Shown here: piece after piece, positions 31,635 to 39,526 of the stretch
Position numbering within the stretch: the first letter of the stretch is position 1
Layout: each line of letters opens with the position of its first letter
NCBI GenBank assembly: GCA_030425705.1
Contig: JAUHZU010000009.1
Span: 1-64,000, forward strand
Direction of reading: 5' to 3'
Length of the DNA: 64,000 nucleotides
Origin: Phycisphaerae bacterium
Lineage (GTDB): Bacteria; Planctomycetota; Phycisphaerae; Phycisphaerales; Phycisphaeraceae
Notes under the pieces: model-generated
Told to the model about the DNA's origin: nothing
The model's input: only the letters and a program-made list of their open reading frames with translations
Database searches by the model: none
Made by a program: the position numbers and the translations under genes

Positions 31635-32435
31635 CTACCCGATGAGTTCCGCGAGCGCCTTGCCCGGGTCGGGTTGGCGCATGAGGTGTTCGCCGACGAG
31701 GACGCGGTGGACGCCGTGCTTGGCGAGTTGTTGGATGTCTTCGTGGGTGCGGATGCCGGACTCGCTGACGAGGATGGACTTGTCGGGGACTTCGTGCAGG
31801 ACGTCCGTCGTATGCGCGAGGTCGGTGGTCATCGTCTTGAGGTTGCGGTTGTTGATGCCCAGCAGGGTGTACTGGGCCTTGGGGAAGCCGATGTGGTGGC
31901 GGACCTGGATGAGCGATTCGAGGTCGTGGACTTCGACTAGCGTCGAGAGCTTCAGCTCCGTCGCGAGGATGAGCAGGTCGATCAGCAGCGGCTCGGTCAG
32001 GCACTCAGCAATGAGCAGCACGGCATCCGCCCCGGCGGCGCGGGCCTCGACCACCTGGTACGGGTCGACGATGAAGTCTTTGCGCAGCACGGGCAGGGAC
32101 ACGGCCGACTTGATCGCGGTGAGGTAGTCGAGCTTGCCCTGGAAGTACCTCTCGTCGGTGAGGCAGGAGATCGCGGCGGCACCGTTCTGCTCGTAGGCCC
32201 GGGCGATGGCGACGGGGTCGAAGTCTTCGCGGATGACGCCGGCGGAGGGGCTTGCCTTCTTGACCTCGGCAATGACGCGGAGGGTGTCCTTGGGCCGGGT
32301 GAGCGCGGTGAAGAAGTTGCGCGGGGCGGGCGTATCGAGCGCGCGTTGCTTGAGCGCGTCCAGCGGTTCGCGCTGCTGGGCGGCCCGCACCTCGGTGCGT
32401 TTGTGTTCGACGATCTCGTGGAGGATGTTGCTCAC
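31635..32435 (-). CDS. trpC: indole-3-glycerol phosphate synthase
   Basis: 266 aa from the GTG giving MSNILHEIVEHKRTEV; the open frame continues upstream without homology. TIM-barrel motifs: IAEVKKASPSAGVI (catalytic Lys), FDPVAIARAYEQNGAAAISC, LPVLRKDFIVDPYQV, DAVLLIAECL, TLVEVHDLESL, LLGINNRNLKT, ILVSESGI. It converts CdRP to indole-3-glycerol phosphate in tryptophan synthesis. It stands alone, so the trp genes are scattered. Confidence 0.92.
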   Translation of the reverse strand: MSNILHEIVEHKRTEVRAAQQREPLDALKQRALDTPAPRNFFTALTRPKDTLRVIAEVKKASPSAGVIREDFDPVAIARAYEQNGAAAISCLTDERYFQGKLDYLTAIKSAVSLPVLRKDFIVDPYQVVEARAAGADAVLLIAECLTEPLLIDLLILATELKLSTLVEVHDLESLIQVRHHIGFPKAQYTLLGINNRNLKTMTTDLAHTTDVLHEVPDKSILVSESGIRTHEDIQQLAKHGVHRVLVGEHLMRQPDPGKALAELIG

Positions 32436-32573
32436 GCGTCGGGGCGGCGATCGGTGGTAACGTATGGGCGCGGCCGAGCGGTTCGGCAGTGCCTGCGGGA
32501 CGCGGCAGGATAACGCATCGGACACGCACGATCACCCCGCGGCATCATCGCCGGGGTGGCGACGGAGCTTGCG

Positions 32574-33107
32574 ATGGCGCGGCTGGGCCTGCTCTCGGAT
32601 TCGCACGGCGACGCGGCGATCACACGGCTGGCGGTGGACCGCCTGCTCGACGCGGGGGCCGACCGGTTGATCCACCTGGGGGACATCGAGACCGAGCAGG
32701 TGATCGATGCCCTGGCGGTAGCGTTCCCGGACAGCCACGCCTCGGCGGGCGAGCGGGTGCCGGCACACCTTGTGTTCGGGAACTGCGACTACCAGCCCGG
32801 GCCGCTGACCGAGTACGCCCGCACGCTGGGGCTGTCGGTCGACCACCCCGCGGGTCGGCTGAAGATCGCGGGCCGGGTCGTGGCGTTCACCCACGGCCAC
32901 CTGGGGGCGGTGATGGACCGGGCCATCGCGGACGGGTGCGACTACCTGCTGCACGGCCACACGCACCTCGCGGCGGACGCTTTGGTCCGTGCGACCCGAG
33001 TGATCAACCCCGGGGCCCTGACGCGGGCCCAGCCGCTCTCGGCCGCGGTGCTGGATCTGGGGTCTGGGGAGCTACAGACGCTGGTCCTGTCCGGCGGGTC
33101 GGGCTGA
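32574..33107 (+). CDS. metallophosphoesterase, YfcE/MJ0936 family
   Basis: 177 aa. The ATG at 32574 has GGAG seven bases upstream and is preferred to the GTG at 32556. Motifs LLSDSHGD, HLGDIE, VFGNCD, THGH and HGHTH give the full set of dinuclear metal ligands of YfcE-type phosphodiesterases. Substrate unknown. Confidence 0.85.
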   Translation: MARLGLLSDSHGDAAITRLAVDRLLDAGADRLIHLGDIETEQVIDALAVAFPDSHASAGERVPAHLVFGNCDYQPGPLTEYARTLGLSVDHPAGRLKIAGRVVAFTHGHLGAVMDRAIADGCDYLLHGHTHLAADALVRATRVINPGALTRAQPLSAAVLDLGSGELQTLVLSGGSG

Positions 33108-33181
33108 TCCGTGTTAAAATGGAGCGGCTTGGCCGGGAAGCCCGGCACCCTGTCGTTTCATGGCCGGGGGAGAAACCGCAG

Positions 33182-33718
33182 ATGACCGTGACACCACCCG
33201 CCGACACCCCCGAAGGCCTGTGCGTCCGCTCCTACCAGGACGCGGATCAGCCGGCGGTCGCGCGGCTCTACGACGCGGGCCTGCTGGCCGGGCAGGTCGC
33301 CCCGAACGACTCGGGCGCGGACCTGGACTACATCCACGAGGCGTACTTCGAGGACGAGCGGCACCACTTCTGGGTCGCCGAGCACGAGGGGAACGTGCTG
33401 GGGATGATCGGGGTCGGCTCGGACGAGGAGCACACGGCCGAGATCCGCCGACTGCGCGTCGACAGCACCTACCAGAACACTGGGATCGCTGCGGTGCTGC
33501 TCGAGACCGCGATCGCGCACTGCAAGCACCACGGCTTCCTGAAGATCCGACTCGACACCCGGTTCGAGAAGGACGCGGCGGTGGACCTGTTTGACCGTGT
33601 CGGGTTCCAGCACACACGGACCAAGCCCACGCCAGGCAAGGAGACGCTCGAGTTCTACCTCGACCTGTACCGCAAGGACGAAGACGAAGACCCGCACCAC
33701 GCCGGCGCGGGGATCTAG
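33182..33718 (+). CDS. GNAT-family N-acetyltransferase
   Basis: 178 aa. The ATG at 33182 follows a GGGGGAG sequence. GNAT features: VRSYQDADQPAVARLY (beta1-alpha1), FWVAEHEGNVLGMIGV (beta2-beta4), RRLRVDSTYQNTGIAAVLLE (acetyl-CoA loop, with QNTG where Q/R-x2-G-x-G/A is usual), RLDTRFEKDAAVDLFDRVGF. Substrate unknown. Ends four bases before the convergent phoX-like gene. Confidence 0.8.
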   Translation: MTVTPPADTPEGLCVRSYQDADQPAVARLYDAGLLAGQVAPNDSGADLDYIHEAYFEDERHHFWVAEHEGNVLGMIGVGSDEEHTAEIRRLRVDSTYQNTGIAAVLLETAIAHCKHHGFLKIRLDTRFEKDAAVDLFDRVGFQHTRTKPTPGKETLEFYLDLYRKDEDEDPHHAGAGI

Positions 33719-33721
33719 CGC

Positions 33722-35185
33722 CTACCCCTGCCAGGGCCCGGTGATCGCGAGGGTGATCCCGGCCCCCTGCATGTTGACGAAGAGCGTGCTGCCGTCGGGG
33801 CTGAAACAGCTCCCGGCGAACTCGCTGCCGTTGAGGCTGTTGCGTGCGATGGGGTAGACCCCGCCCTCGGGTGTGATGCCAAGGATGTGGTTGATCGGCG
33901 CGCCGTCTTCGCAGGCGATGACGTCGCCCCACGGCGCGATGCAGAGGTTGTCGGCGTGCTGCAGCAGCGTCTCGTCGTTCGGCTCGATGAACAGCTCCAG
34001 CCGGGCGGGGAAACGCTGCTCGTCGGGGGTGGCCTCGAACCGGCTGGGGACGTAGCGCCAGACCTGGCCCTTGCCATTCTTGCCGCCGGTGGTGCAGGCG
34101 AAGTAGACCGACTCGTGGCCGTACCACATGCCCTCGCCGCGTGCGAAGCGTGCGGCGCCTGCGTCGAACGCGCGGTAGCGCAGGTCGTCTTCGGGGGCCT
34201 CGACGTTGTCGAGGTCGATCCAGTCGATGTCGAACACCGTGCCGGGTTCGATCTCGAATCGGTTGGCGGTAGAGAACGCGATGGCCGCCTCGCCGGCACC
34301 GCCGTCCTGCAGTTCGGCCGGGATCGACGACCAGTTGCGCGTGTCGCAGTGCGGGTGCTCGCGGATAGCGAGGGCCTGCAGCTTGCCGCCGGCCTTGAGG
34401 TTACGCGGCTCGTTGGGGAGGAAGCGGTAGATCGCGCCGTCCTGCCGGTCCTCGGTCTGGTAGACCGCGCCCGACTCGGGGTCGACGGCGACGGCCTCGT
34501 GGTTGAACCGCCCCATCGCCTTGAGCGGTACCGGCTCTGCTAGCGTGATGTCCGCGGAGGCGGGCACCTCGAAGTTGTAGCCGTGGTCCTGCTCGTAGAA
34601 GTCGTTGGCGCGCTGGATCGTTTCTTCGCAGGTGATCCAGCTGCCCCACGGCGTCGGCCCGCCAGCGCAGTTGCGCTCCGTGCACGCCAGCGAGAGGTAG
34701 TGGCGGACCAGTTCCTGCCGCCGCGTGTCATAGACCAGCGTGGTCGTCCCGCCGACGCAGGGCGTCCGCCCGAATCCGCGGTCGTAGGCCTTGCTGCGCT
34801 CGACCTTGTCGAGCAGTTCGTTGCCCCAGCCGAACGGCCCGAGCCGGCCGACGTTGCCGGTGGTCTCGTGGTTGCGGACAAGGAGGGTCATCCCATCGGG
34901 TCCTTCGAACGCGGCCATGCCGTCGTGCTTGCCGGGGACGAACAGCCCGTCGTCCATGCGTTCGCCGAGTTTGGAGATGACGCGGTAGGAGAACCCGGCC
35001 GGCAGGTCGAGCACGCCCTGCGGGTCCTGGGTCAGTGTGCCAAAACGGATGTGCGTGCCCTGGGTCAGAGCGGACGCGAGTGCCCGGCCCTGCTGGGTAA
35101 ACAGCCGCAGCCCCGCGAAGCCCGCCGTGACCGCCGCGGTCTGCTGCAGAAAGCTGCGCCGAGTACTCATGATTTTGCCGGGCAT
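33722..35185 (-). CDS. PhoX-family (DUF839) secreted phosphatase-like protein
   Basis: 487 aa. The ATG at 35185 has GGGAGAG five bases upstream. Tat-type signal STRRSFLQQTAAVTAGFAGL. DUF839/PhoX features: LVRNHET, GGTTTLVYD, LSLACTERNCAGGPTPWGSW, TCEET, EAVAVDPESGAVYQTED, DNLCIAPWGDVIACED and FAGSCFSPDGSTLFVNMQGA. PhoX enzymes are calcium-dependent alkaline phosphatases exported folded by Tat. Activity of this protein is inferred from family. Confidence 0.85.
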   Translation of the reverse strand: MPGKIMSTRRSFLQQTAAVTAGFAGLRLFTQQGRALASALTQGTHIRFGTLTQDPQGVLDLPAGFSYRVISKLGERMDDGLFVPGKHDGMAAFEGPDGMTLLVRNHETTGNVGRLGPFGWGNELLDKVERSKAYDRGFGRTPCVGGTTTLVYDTRRQELVRHYLSLACTERNCAGGPTPWGSWITCEETIQRANDFYEQDHGYNFEVPASADITLAEPVPLKAMGRFNHEAVAVDPESGAVYQTEDRQDGAIYRFLPNEPRNLKAGGKLQALAIREHPHCDTRNWSSIPAELQDGGAGEAAIAFSTANRFEIEPGTVFDIDWIDLDNVEAPEDDLRYRAFDAGAARFARGEGMWYGHESVYFACTTGGKNGKGQVWRYVPSRFEATPDEQRFPARLELFIEPNDETLLQHADNLCIAPWGDVIACEDGAPINHILGITPEGGVYPIARNSLNGSEFAGSCFSPDGSTLFVNMQGAGITLAITGPWQG

Positions 35186-35360
35186 TTTCACTCTCCCAAT
35201 CCAGGCCTGTACCAATCGTAGGACGCCTCTATTGTGACGACGTACCTGACCGACGCCAACCGGTCGCGAGGGTTTCACCGATTTGTAACTTCATCGGCCG
35301 GTCTGCCGGTCCAGACAAGCGGGACCGGGCATCCGGTCATCGGGGATACAGATGCCGGCC

Positions 35361-36125
35361 TCAGCCGTTCTGTTCGTAGACCGCGAGTGCCTGGTCGATC
35401 GTGAAGCGGCCTTCGTAAAGGGATTTCCCGATAATCGTGCCCTGGATCGGCAGCGGGCGGAGCGCACGCAGGTCGTCGAGCGTACCCACCCCACCGGACG
35501 CGACGATCGGCACATCGGTCGCCTCCGCCATCGCGCGGGTGGCCTCGACGTTGGCCCCCGTGAGCATGCCGTCGACGGCGATATCGGTGTAGACGATCGC
35601 CGCGAGGGGCCAGCCGTTGACGCGGCCGGCGATGTCCAGCGCGGTGTCGCCGGTCGTCTGCTCCCAGCCGTCGCTGGCGGCCCGGCCGTCCTTCGCGTCC
35701 AGCCCGAGCACGACCCGGCCACGGTACGCGTCCCGATGGACCAGCGACTCGAACCACGCCCAGTCCCGCAGCGCCGCGGTGCCGACGACGACCCGGTCTA
35801 CGCCCGCCCCGAGCAGGGCATCGACCACCGCCTCGGACCGCACCCCCCCGCCGACCTCGACCCGCAGGCGCGTCTGCTCGCAGATCGTGCGGATGAGGGG
35901 CAGGTGGGTCATCTCGCCGGAGCGTGCGCCATCAAGGTCAACGACGTGCAGCCAGGTCGCCCCGGCCTGCTCAAAGGCCCGGGCCTGGGCCAGCGGGTCG
36001 CTGCCATAGGTCGTCTGCTGGTCGTACCGGCCCTGGGTCAGGCGGACGACCTCGCCGTTGCGGAGGTCGATCGCCGGGAAGAGGAACCGCTGCGGGTGGT
36101 GTTGGGGCGCGTCATTCTGGGGCAT
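35361..36125 (-). CDS. hisA: HisA, ProFAR isomerase
   Basis: 254 aa. FLFPAIDLRNGEVVRLTQGR has the catalytic Asp of HisA. Other motifs: LHVVDLDGARSG, VEVGGGVRSEAVVDALLGAG, VVVGTAALRD, VVLGLDAKDGRAASDGW, IVYTDIAVDGMLTGANVEAT (second catalytic Asp), VASGGVGTLDDL. It isomerises ProFAR to PRFAR in histidine synthesis. An orphan his gene. Confidence 0.92.
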   Translation of the reverse strand: MPQNDAPQHHPQRFLFPAIDLRNGEVVRLTQGRYDQQTTYGSDPLAQARAFEQAGATWLHVVDLDGARSGEMTHLPLIRTICEQTRLRVEVGGGVRSEAVVDALLGAGVDRVVVGTAALRDWAWFESLVHRDAYRGRVVLGLDAKDGRAASDGWEQTTGDTALDIAGRVNGWPLAAIVYTDIAVDGMLTGANVEATRAMAEATDVPIVASGGVGTLDDLRALRPLPIQGTIIGKSLYEGRFTIDQALAVYEQNG

Positions 36126-36295
36126 GGGCCGGGATTGTAGGGTGTGGACGGCGAGACGTTGGCTGCAATCGCGCGAGAATCGCGGGTTTTTCGGCGGATC
36201 GCTTGCCTTCCGCCCGGACCGGGTGATAATAAGGGGACATCCTTAGTCTCGCGTCCCCCGCGTGCTGTAGTGCCTTTGTTCAGGAGTTGGAATCG

Positions 36296-37015
36296 ATGGT
36301 GTTGAAGCAAGCCCTTACAGCGGTCCTGTCTGTCGGTGCCTCCCTGTCGCTGGGCACCTCCGCCTTCGCCCACGGCGAGAACAGCGACCTGCACTACGAC
36401 GTCATCGGCGGGCAGATCATCACCCATGACACCACCGTCTCCCTGCAGCAGATCTTCGGCCCACACTTCGGTCTCTCGCAAAGCGGGCCCGACCGCATGG
36501 TCGTCAACTCGCCCTGGTTCGTCCCGGACTTCAACGTCGACGAGACCAGCACGTACAGCGTGAACTTCGAGGCGTTGAGCGTCTGGAACGGCTCAGGCTT
36601 CGTCAACCCCGGCCTCGAGTCCGTGACTGTCGCCCACGCCAACGGTGCGCACGAGATCACATCGACCGCCGGCGGCTCGTTCAACCTCGACTACTTCAAC
36701 CCCGAACTCACCTGGACGCTCAACAGCAACAACGGCGCGGCCGACCCCGACCGCGGGGTCTACCTGATCCAGTTCACGATCACCGATGTCGACCCACTGA
36801 GCGGTGTTGAAGACTCCCGGCCGGTGTTCTTTGCGTTCGACTTCGAGAGCGGCTACACCGTCGACAACCCCAACTACCTGTCGGACGATTACAACCACCA
36901 CCACCACCACATGGCCCGGGCGTACATCCTCGACAACCTGCTGGATGTCCCCGAGCCGGGCTCGCTGGCGCTGATGGGCATCGGCGGGCTGGCGCTGCTG
37001 CGTCGCCGGCGCTAA
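36296..37015 (+). CDS. PEP-CTERM sorted extracellular protein
   Basis: 239 aa; ATG at 36296 with CAGGAG nine bases upstream. Signal peptide (LTAVLSVGASLSLGTSAFA), a beta-rich all-extracellular body, a HHHHHH run near residue 203, and the sorting tail DVPEPGSLALMGIGGLALLR ending in RRR. Such proteins are processed by an exosortase. No substrate or function can be assigned. Confidence 0.85.
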   Translation: MVLKQALTAVLSVGASLSLGTSAFAHGENSDLHYDVIGGQIITHDTTVSLQQIFGPHFGLSQSGPDRMVVNSPWFVPDFNVDETSTYSVNFEALSVWNGSGFVNPGLESVTVAHANGAHEITSTAGGSFNLDYFNPELTWTLNSNNGAADPDRGVYLIQFTITDVDPLSGVEDSRPVFFAFDFESGYTVDNPNYLSDDYNHHHHHMARAYILDNLLDVPEPGSLALMGIGGLALLRRRR

Positions 37016-37050
37016 GCCGTGCCAGACCTGCGAATCAACACAGGAAACTG

Positions 37051-37077
37051 AAGCCGGCGGATCAAAGACGCCGGCTT
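37051..37077 (+). terminator. Rho-independent terminator after the PEP-CTERM gene
   Basis: AAGCCGGCG, 9-nt loop, CGCCGGCTT followed by TT: a 9-bp stem with a short T tail, 36 bp after the stop. It can also serve the convergent nadB. Confidence 0.75.
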
Positions 37078-37112
37078 TTCTCTGCGCGATCCGAGCCGAA
37101 CACGGCTGGGAC

Positions 37113-38843
37113 CTACTCCGTTGCCGCGGGTTCGCCGTTTACCCGAACGCGGGCCGGCTCGGCCTGACCCCGCGTCCATCGGTCGTGCACGCGGTAAGCA
37201 TCAGCCGGCTCGGGGTAGTCCGTCCGGTAGTGCGTCCCGCGGCTCTCCAGCCGCCAGGCCGCCGACTGGCAGATCAGCGCGCCGATCGTCAGCAGGTTCT
37301 GCACCTCCCAGCCCAGTCGGTCGTCGAAGATCTTGTCCAGCGTGTACCGCGCCCAGAACTCGAACATCTCGCCGACCTCGCGCAGGTGACCGCCCTCACG
37401 CTCGATCCCCACGTGCCGCCACATCACGCTCCGCAGCGACCGGCGGACATCCGCCAAGTCCAGCTCGCTGCGCACCGACGGGCGGATATCCGACACAATC
37501 TTGTACGGCCGGGCGGTCGCCCCCGGAAGCTCCCCGCCGTCGCCGGACTGCCCGACCGTATCCGGGGGCCGCAGGCGTTCGAGGCACACCCGCCCCGCGA
37601 TCTCGCCGAACACCAGCCCCTCCAGCAGCGAGTTGCTCGCCAGCCGGTTCGCGCCGTGCAGGCCGGTGCAGGACGCCTCCCCACACGCGTAGAGCCCGGG
37701 CACGGTGGACCGGCCCATACCGTCGGTTGCGACCCCGCCGATCATGTAGTGCGCCGACGGGTGCACGGGGATCGGCGTCGTCGCCGGGTCGATCTCGAAC
37801 TGCCGAAGCAGTTCGGTGATGCCGGGGAACCGCTCGTTGAACCGGTCGATGCCGATCGGCCGGACGTCGAGGTAGACGTGGCTGTGGTCGGTCTTGGCCA
37901 TCTGCTTGAGCATGCCGCGCGCGACGATGTCCCGCGGCGCGAGCTCCGCACGCTCGTCGTAGTCCGGCATGAACCGGTGCCCGGCCTTGTCCACCAGGAC
38001 CGCGCCCTCGCCCCGCACCGCCTCGGTGATCAGCGAACGCGACGCGCCCGCCACGTACAGCGTCGTCGGGTGGAACTGCACAAACGCCATGTCCTGCAGC
38101 GCCGCCCCGGCCCGGTACGCCATCGCGATCCCGTCCCCCGTCGACACGCTCGGGTTCGTCGACTCTCGGTACACCTGCCCGCACCCGCCGGCCGCGAGCA
38201 CCGTCGCCCGCGCCCAGACGACCTGCAGCCCGTACCGCGGGTGGTGCGTGATCGCGCCGACGCACTCCCCCGCCCCGCCGTCGGGCCCGGGGTTGGTGAT
38301 CAGGTCCAGCACGAAGCAGTCCTCGAACAGCCGGATGCGCTCGTGGGCCCGCACCTGCTCGTTCAGCGTCGTCGCCAGCGACTTGCCGGTCGCGTCGCCG
38401 TCGGTGTGCACGATGCGGAAGTGGCTGTGCCCGCCCTCCCGGCCGAACTTCAGCTCGCCCAGCTCGTCGCGGTCCAGACGCATGCCCGACGTGATCAGCT
38501 CGCGCACCCGCGCCGGGCCGTCCTCCACCACCGTGCGCACCACCGCGTCGTCGCAGAGCCCCGCCCCGGCGACCAGCGTGTCCTCGATGTGCGACGCCGT
38601 CGAGTCCGCATCATCCAGCACCGCCGCGATCCCGCCCTGCGCCCAGTAGGTGTTGCTGTCCCGGACCTGCCCCTTCGCCGCGATGATGACCTCGGCATTG
38701 GGATCGTTCCGGACCGCCGACAACGCGGCGCATGTCCCCGCCACCCCCGCGCCCACCACCAGCACATCCGTAAAGATCTGTGGCAGCAACGTCGCGCGGA
38801 ACGGGATCAGGTACCGGCGTTCTTCGAACACAGGGTGCATCAC
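37113..38843 (-). CDS. nadB: L-aspartate oxidase
   Basis: 576 aa. FAD motif VLVVGAGVAGTCAALSAV; NTYWAQGGIAAVL typical of NadB; LAAGGCGQVYRESTNP; FVQFHPTTLYV; HYMIGGVATDGMGRSTVPGL; YACGEASCTGLHGANRLASN. C-terminal helical domain with the usual RRSLRSVMW stretch. Makes iminoaspartate for quinolinate/NAD synthesis. Distinct from SdhA at 51304. Confidence 0.92.
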   Translation of the reverse strand: MMHPVFEERRYLIPFRATLLPQIFTDVLVVGAGVAGTCAALSAVRNDPNAEVIIAAKGQVRDSNTYWAQGGIAAVLDDADSTASHIEDTLVAGAGLCDDAVVRTVVEDGPARVRELITSGMRLDRDELGELKFGREGGHSHFRIVHTDGDATGKSLATTLNEQVRAHERIRLFEDCFVLDLITNPGPDGGAGECVGAITHHPRYGLQVVWARATVLAAGGCGQVYRESTNPSVSTGDGIAMAYRAGAALQDMAFVQFHPTTLYVAGASRSLITEAVRGEGAVLVDKAGHRFMPDYDERAELAPRDIVARGMLKQMAKTDHSHVYLDVRPIGIDRFNERFPGITELLRQFEIDPATTPIPVHPSAHYMIGGVATDGMGRSTVPGLYACGEASCTGLHGANRLASNSLLEGLVFGEIAGRVCLERLRPPDTVGQSGDGGELPGATARPYKIVSDIRPSVRSELDLADVRRSLRSVMWRHVGIEREGGHLREVGEMFEFWARYTLDKIFDDRLGWEVQNLLTIGALICQSAAWRLESRGTHYRTDYPEPADAYRVHDRWTRGQAEPARVRVNGEPAATE

Positions 38844-38890
38844 GAGTTCGATCCAACGTCAGAGAAAAACAAAGACCCGACCGGCACGGC

Positions 38891-39370
38891 TTACGGCGTC
38901 GCCCCGGCCGGCAACGCGTCGGTCAGCACGCCCTCCCCCGCGAACGACGCACGCGGCAGCGGCAGGCCCGTGTCCGTAAAGACCCGGCGGAGCTGGCCCT
39001 CCGGCTCAAACACCACCGTCCCCCGCACCGTGTACCGCTTCCCCACCGCCGAAGGGCCCAGCAGACCGGCCGGCACCGACAGCACCTGCGACCCGCCCCC
39101 GGGGGCCGTCGCGTAAGGCACATCCGTAAACGTAAACCGCCCGCCCCCCACCACGTCCAGGTCACACGTCACCCGCGGCATCGGAAGCTCCTCCGCGTTG
39201 GGGTTCGTCACCCGCAGCAGCACCACCACACGCGCCCCCTGCGCCGACTGCTCCACCACCTGCGCATCCACCACCTCCACCGTCGGCTGATCGATGCCCT
39301 GCAGCCCCGAACACCCGCCCAGCAGCGTGGCAAACACCGCCAAGGCGACAACATGGATCGGCTTCATCAT
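38891..39370 (-). CDS. LEA14-like lipoprotein
   Basis: 159 aa from the tandem ATG at 39370. Lipobox LLGGC near residue 20. The body (VEVVDAQVVEQSAQGARVVV, LRVTNPNAEELPMPRVTCDL) matches the water-stress/LEA14-like beta-sandwich pattern of strands around an N-P-N motif. Unknown envelope function. It lies between nadB and a repeat element. Confidence 0.65.
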   Translation of the reverse strand: MMKPIHVVALAVFATLLGGCSGLQGIDQPTVEVVDAQVVEQSAQGARVVVLLRVTNPNAEELPMPRVTCDLDVVGGGRFTFTDVPYATAPGGGSQVLSVPAGLLGPSAVGKRYTVRGTVVFEPEGQLRRVFTDTGLPLPRASFAGEGVLTDALPAGATP

Positions 39371-39419
39371 CCCGACATGATATCGCGATTTGCTCTTGAC
39401 AGGATGGCGGTGCCGGCTC

Positions 39420-39526
39420 CGTAGGGTGGGTGGAGCGAGTCCGCGAGCGATACCCACCGCGCCCGACCAAGCGCCATGATAGGCCGCGGTGGGTATCGGC
39501 CGACGACGGCCTCCACCCACCCTACC
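39420..39526. repeat. paired dispersed repeat forming a 107-bp inverted element
   Basis: 39420-39458 is an exact inverted copy of the 30410-30448 repeat, and 39488-39526 a diverged direct-orientation copy. Together they make an inverted-repeat element with a 29-bp centre. Its right end reaches the stop codon of cstA (39522-39524), so the element borders or forms the 3' end of that gene. Confidence 0.7.

Noticed and set aside
37113-38843. second SdhA/fumarate reductase
   Set aside because: WAQGGIAAVL and the overall length match L-aspartate oxidase, and no SdhB/SdhC is adjacent.
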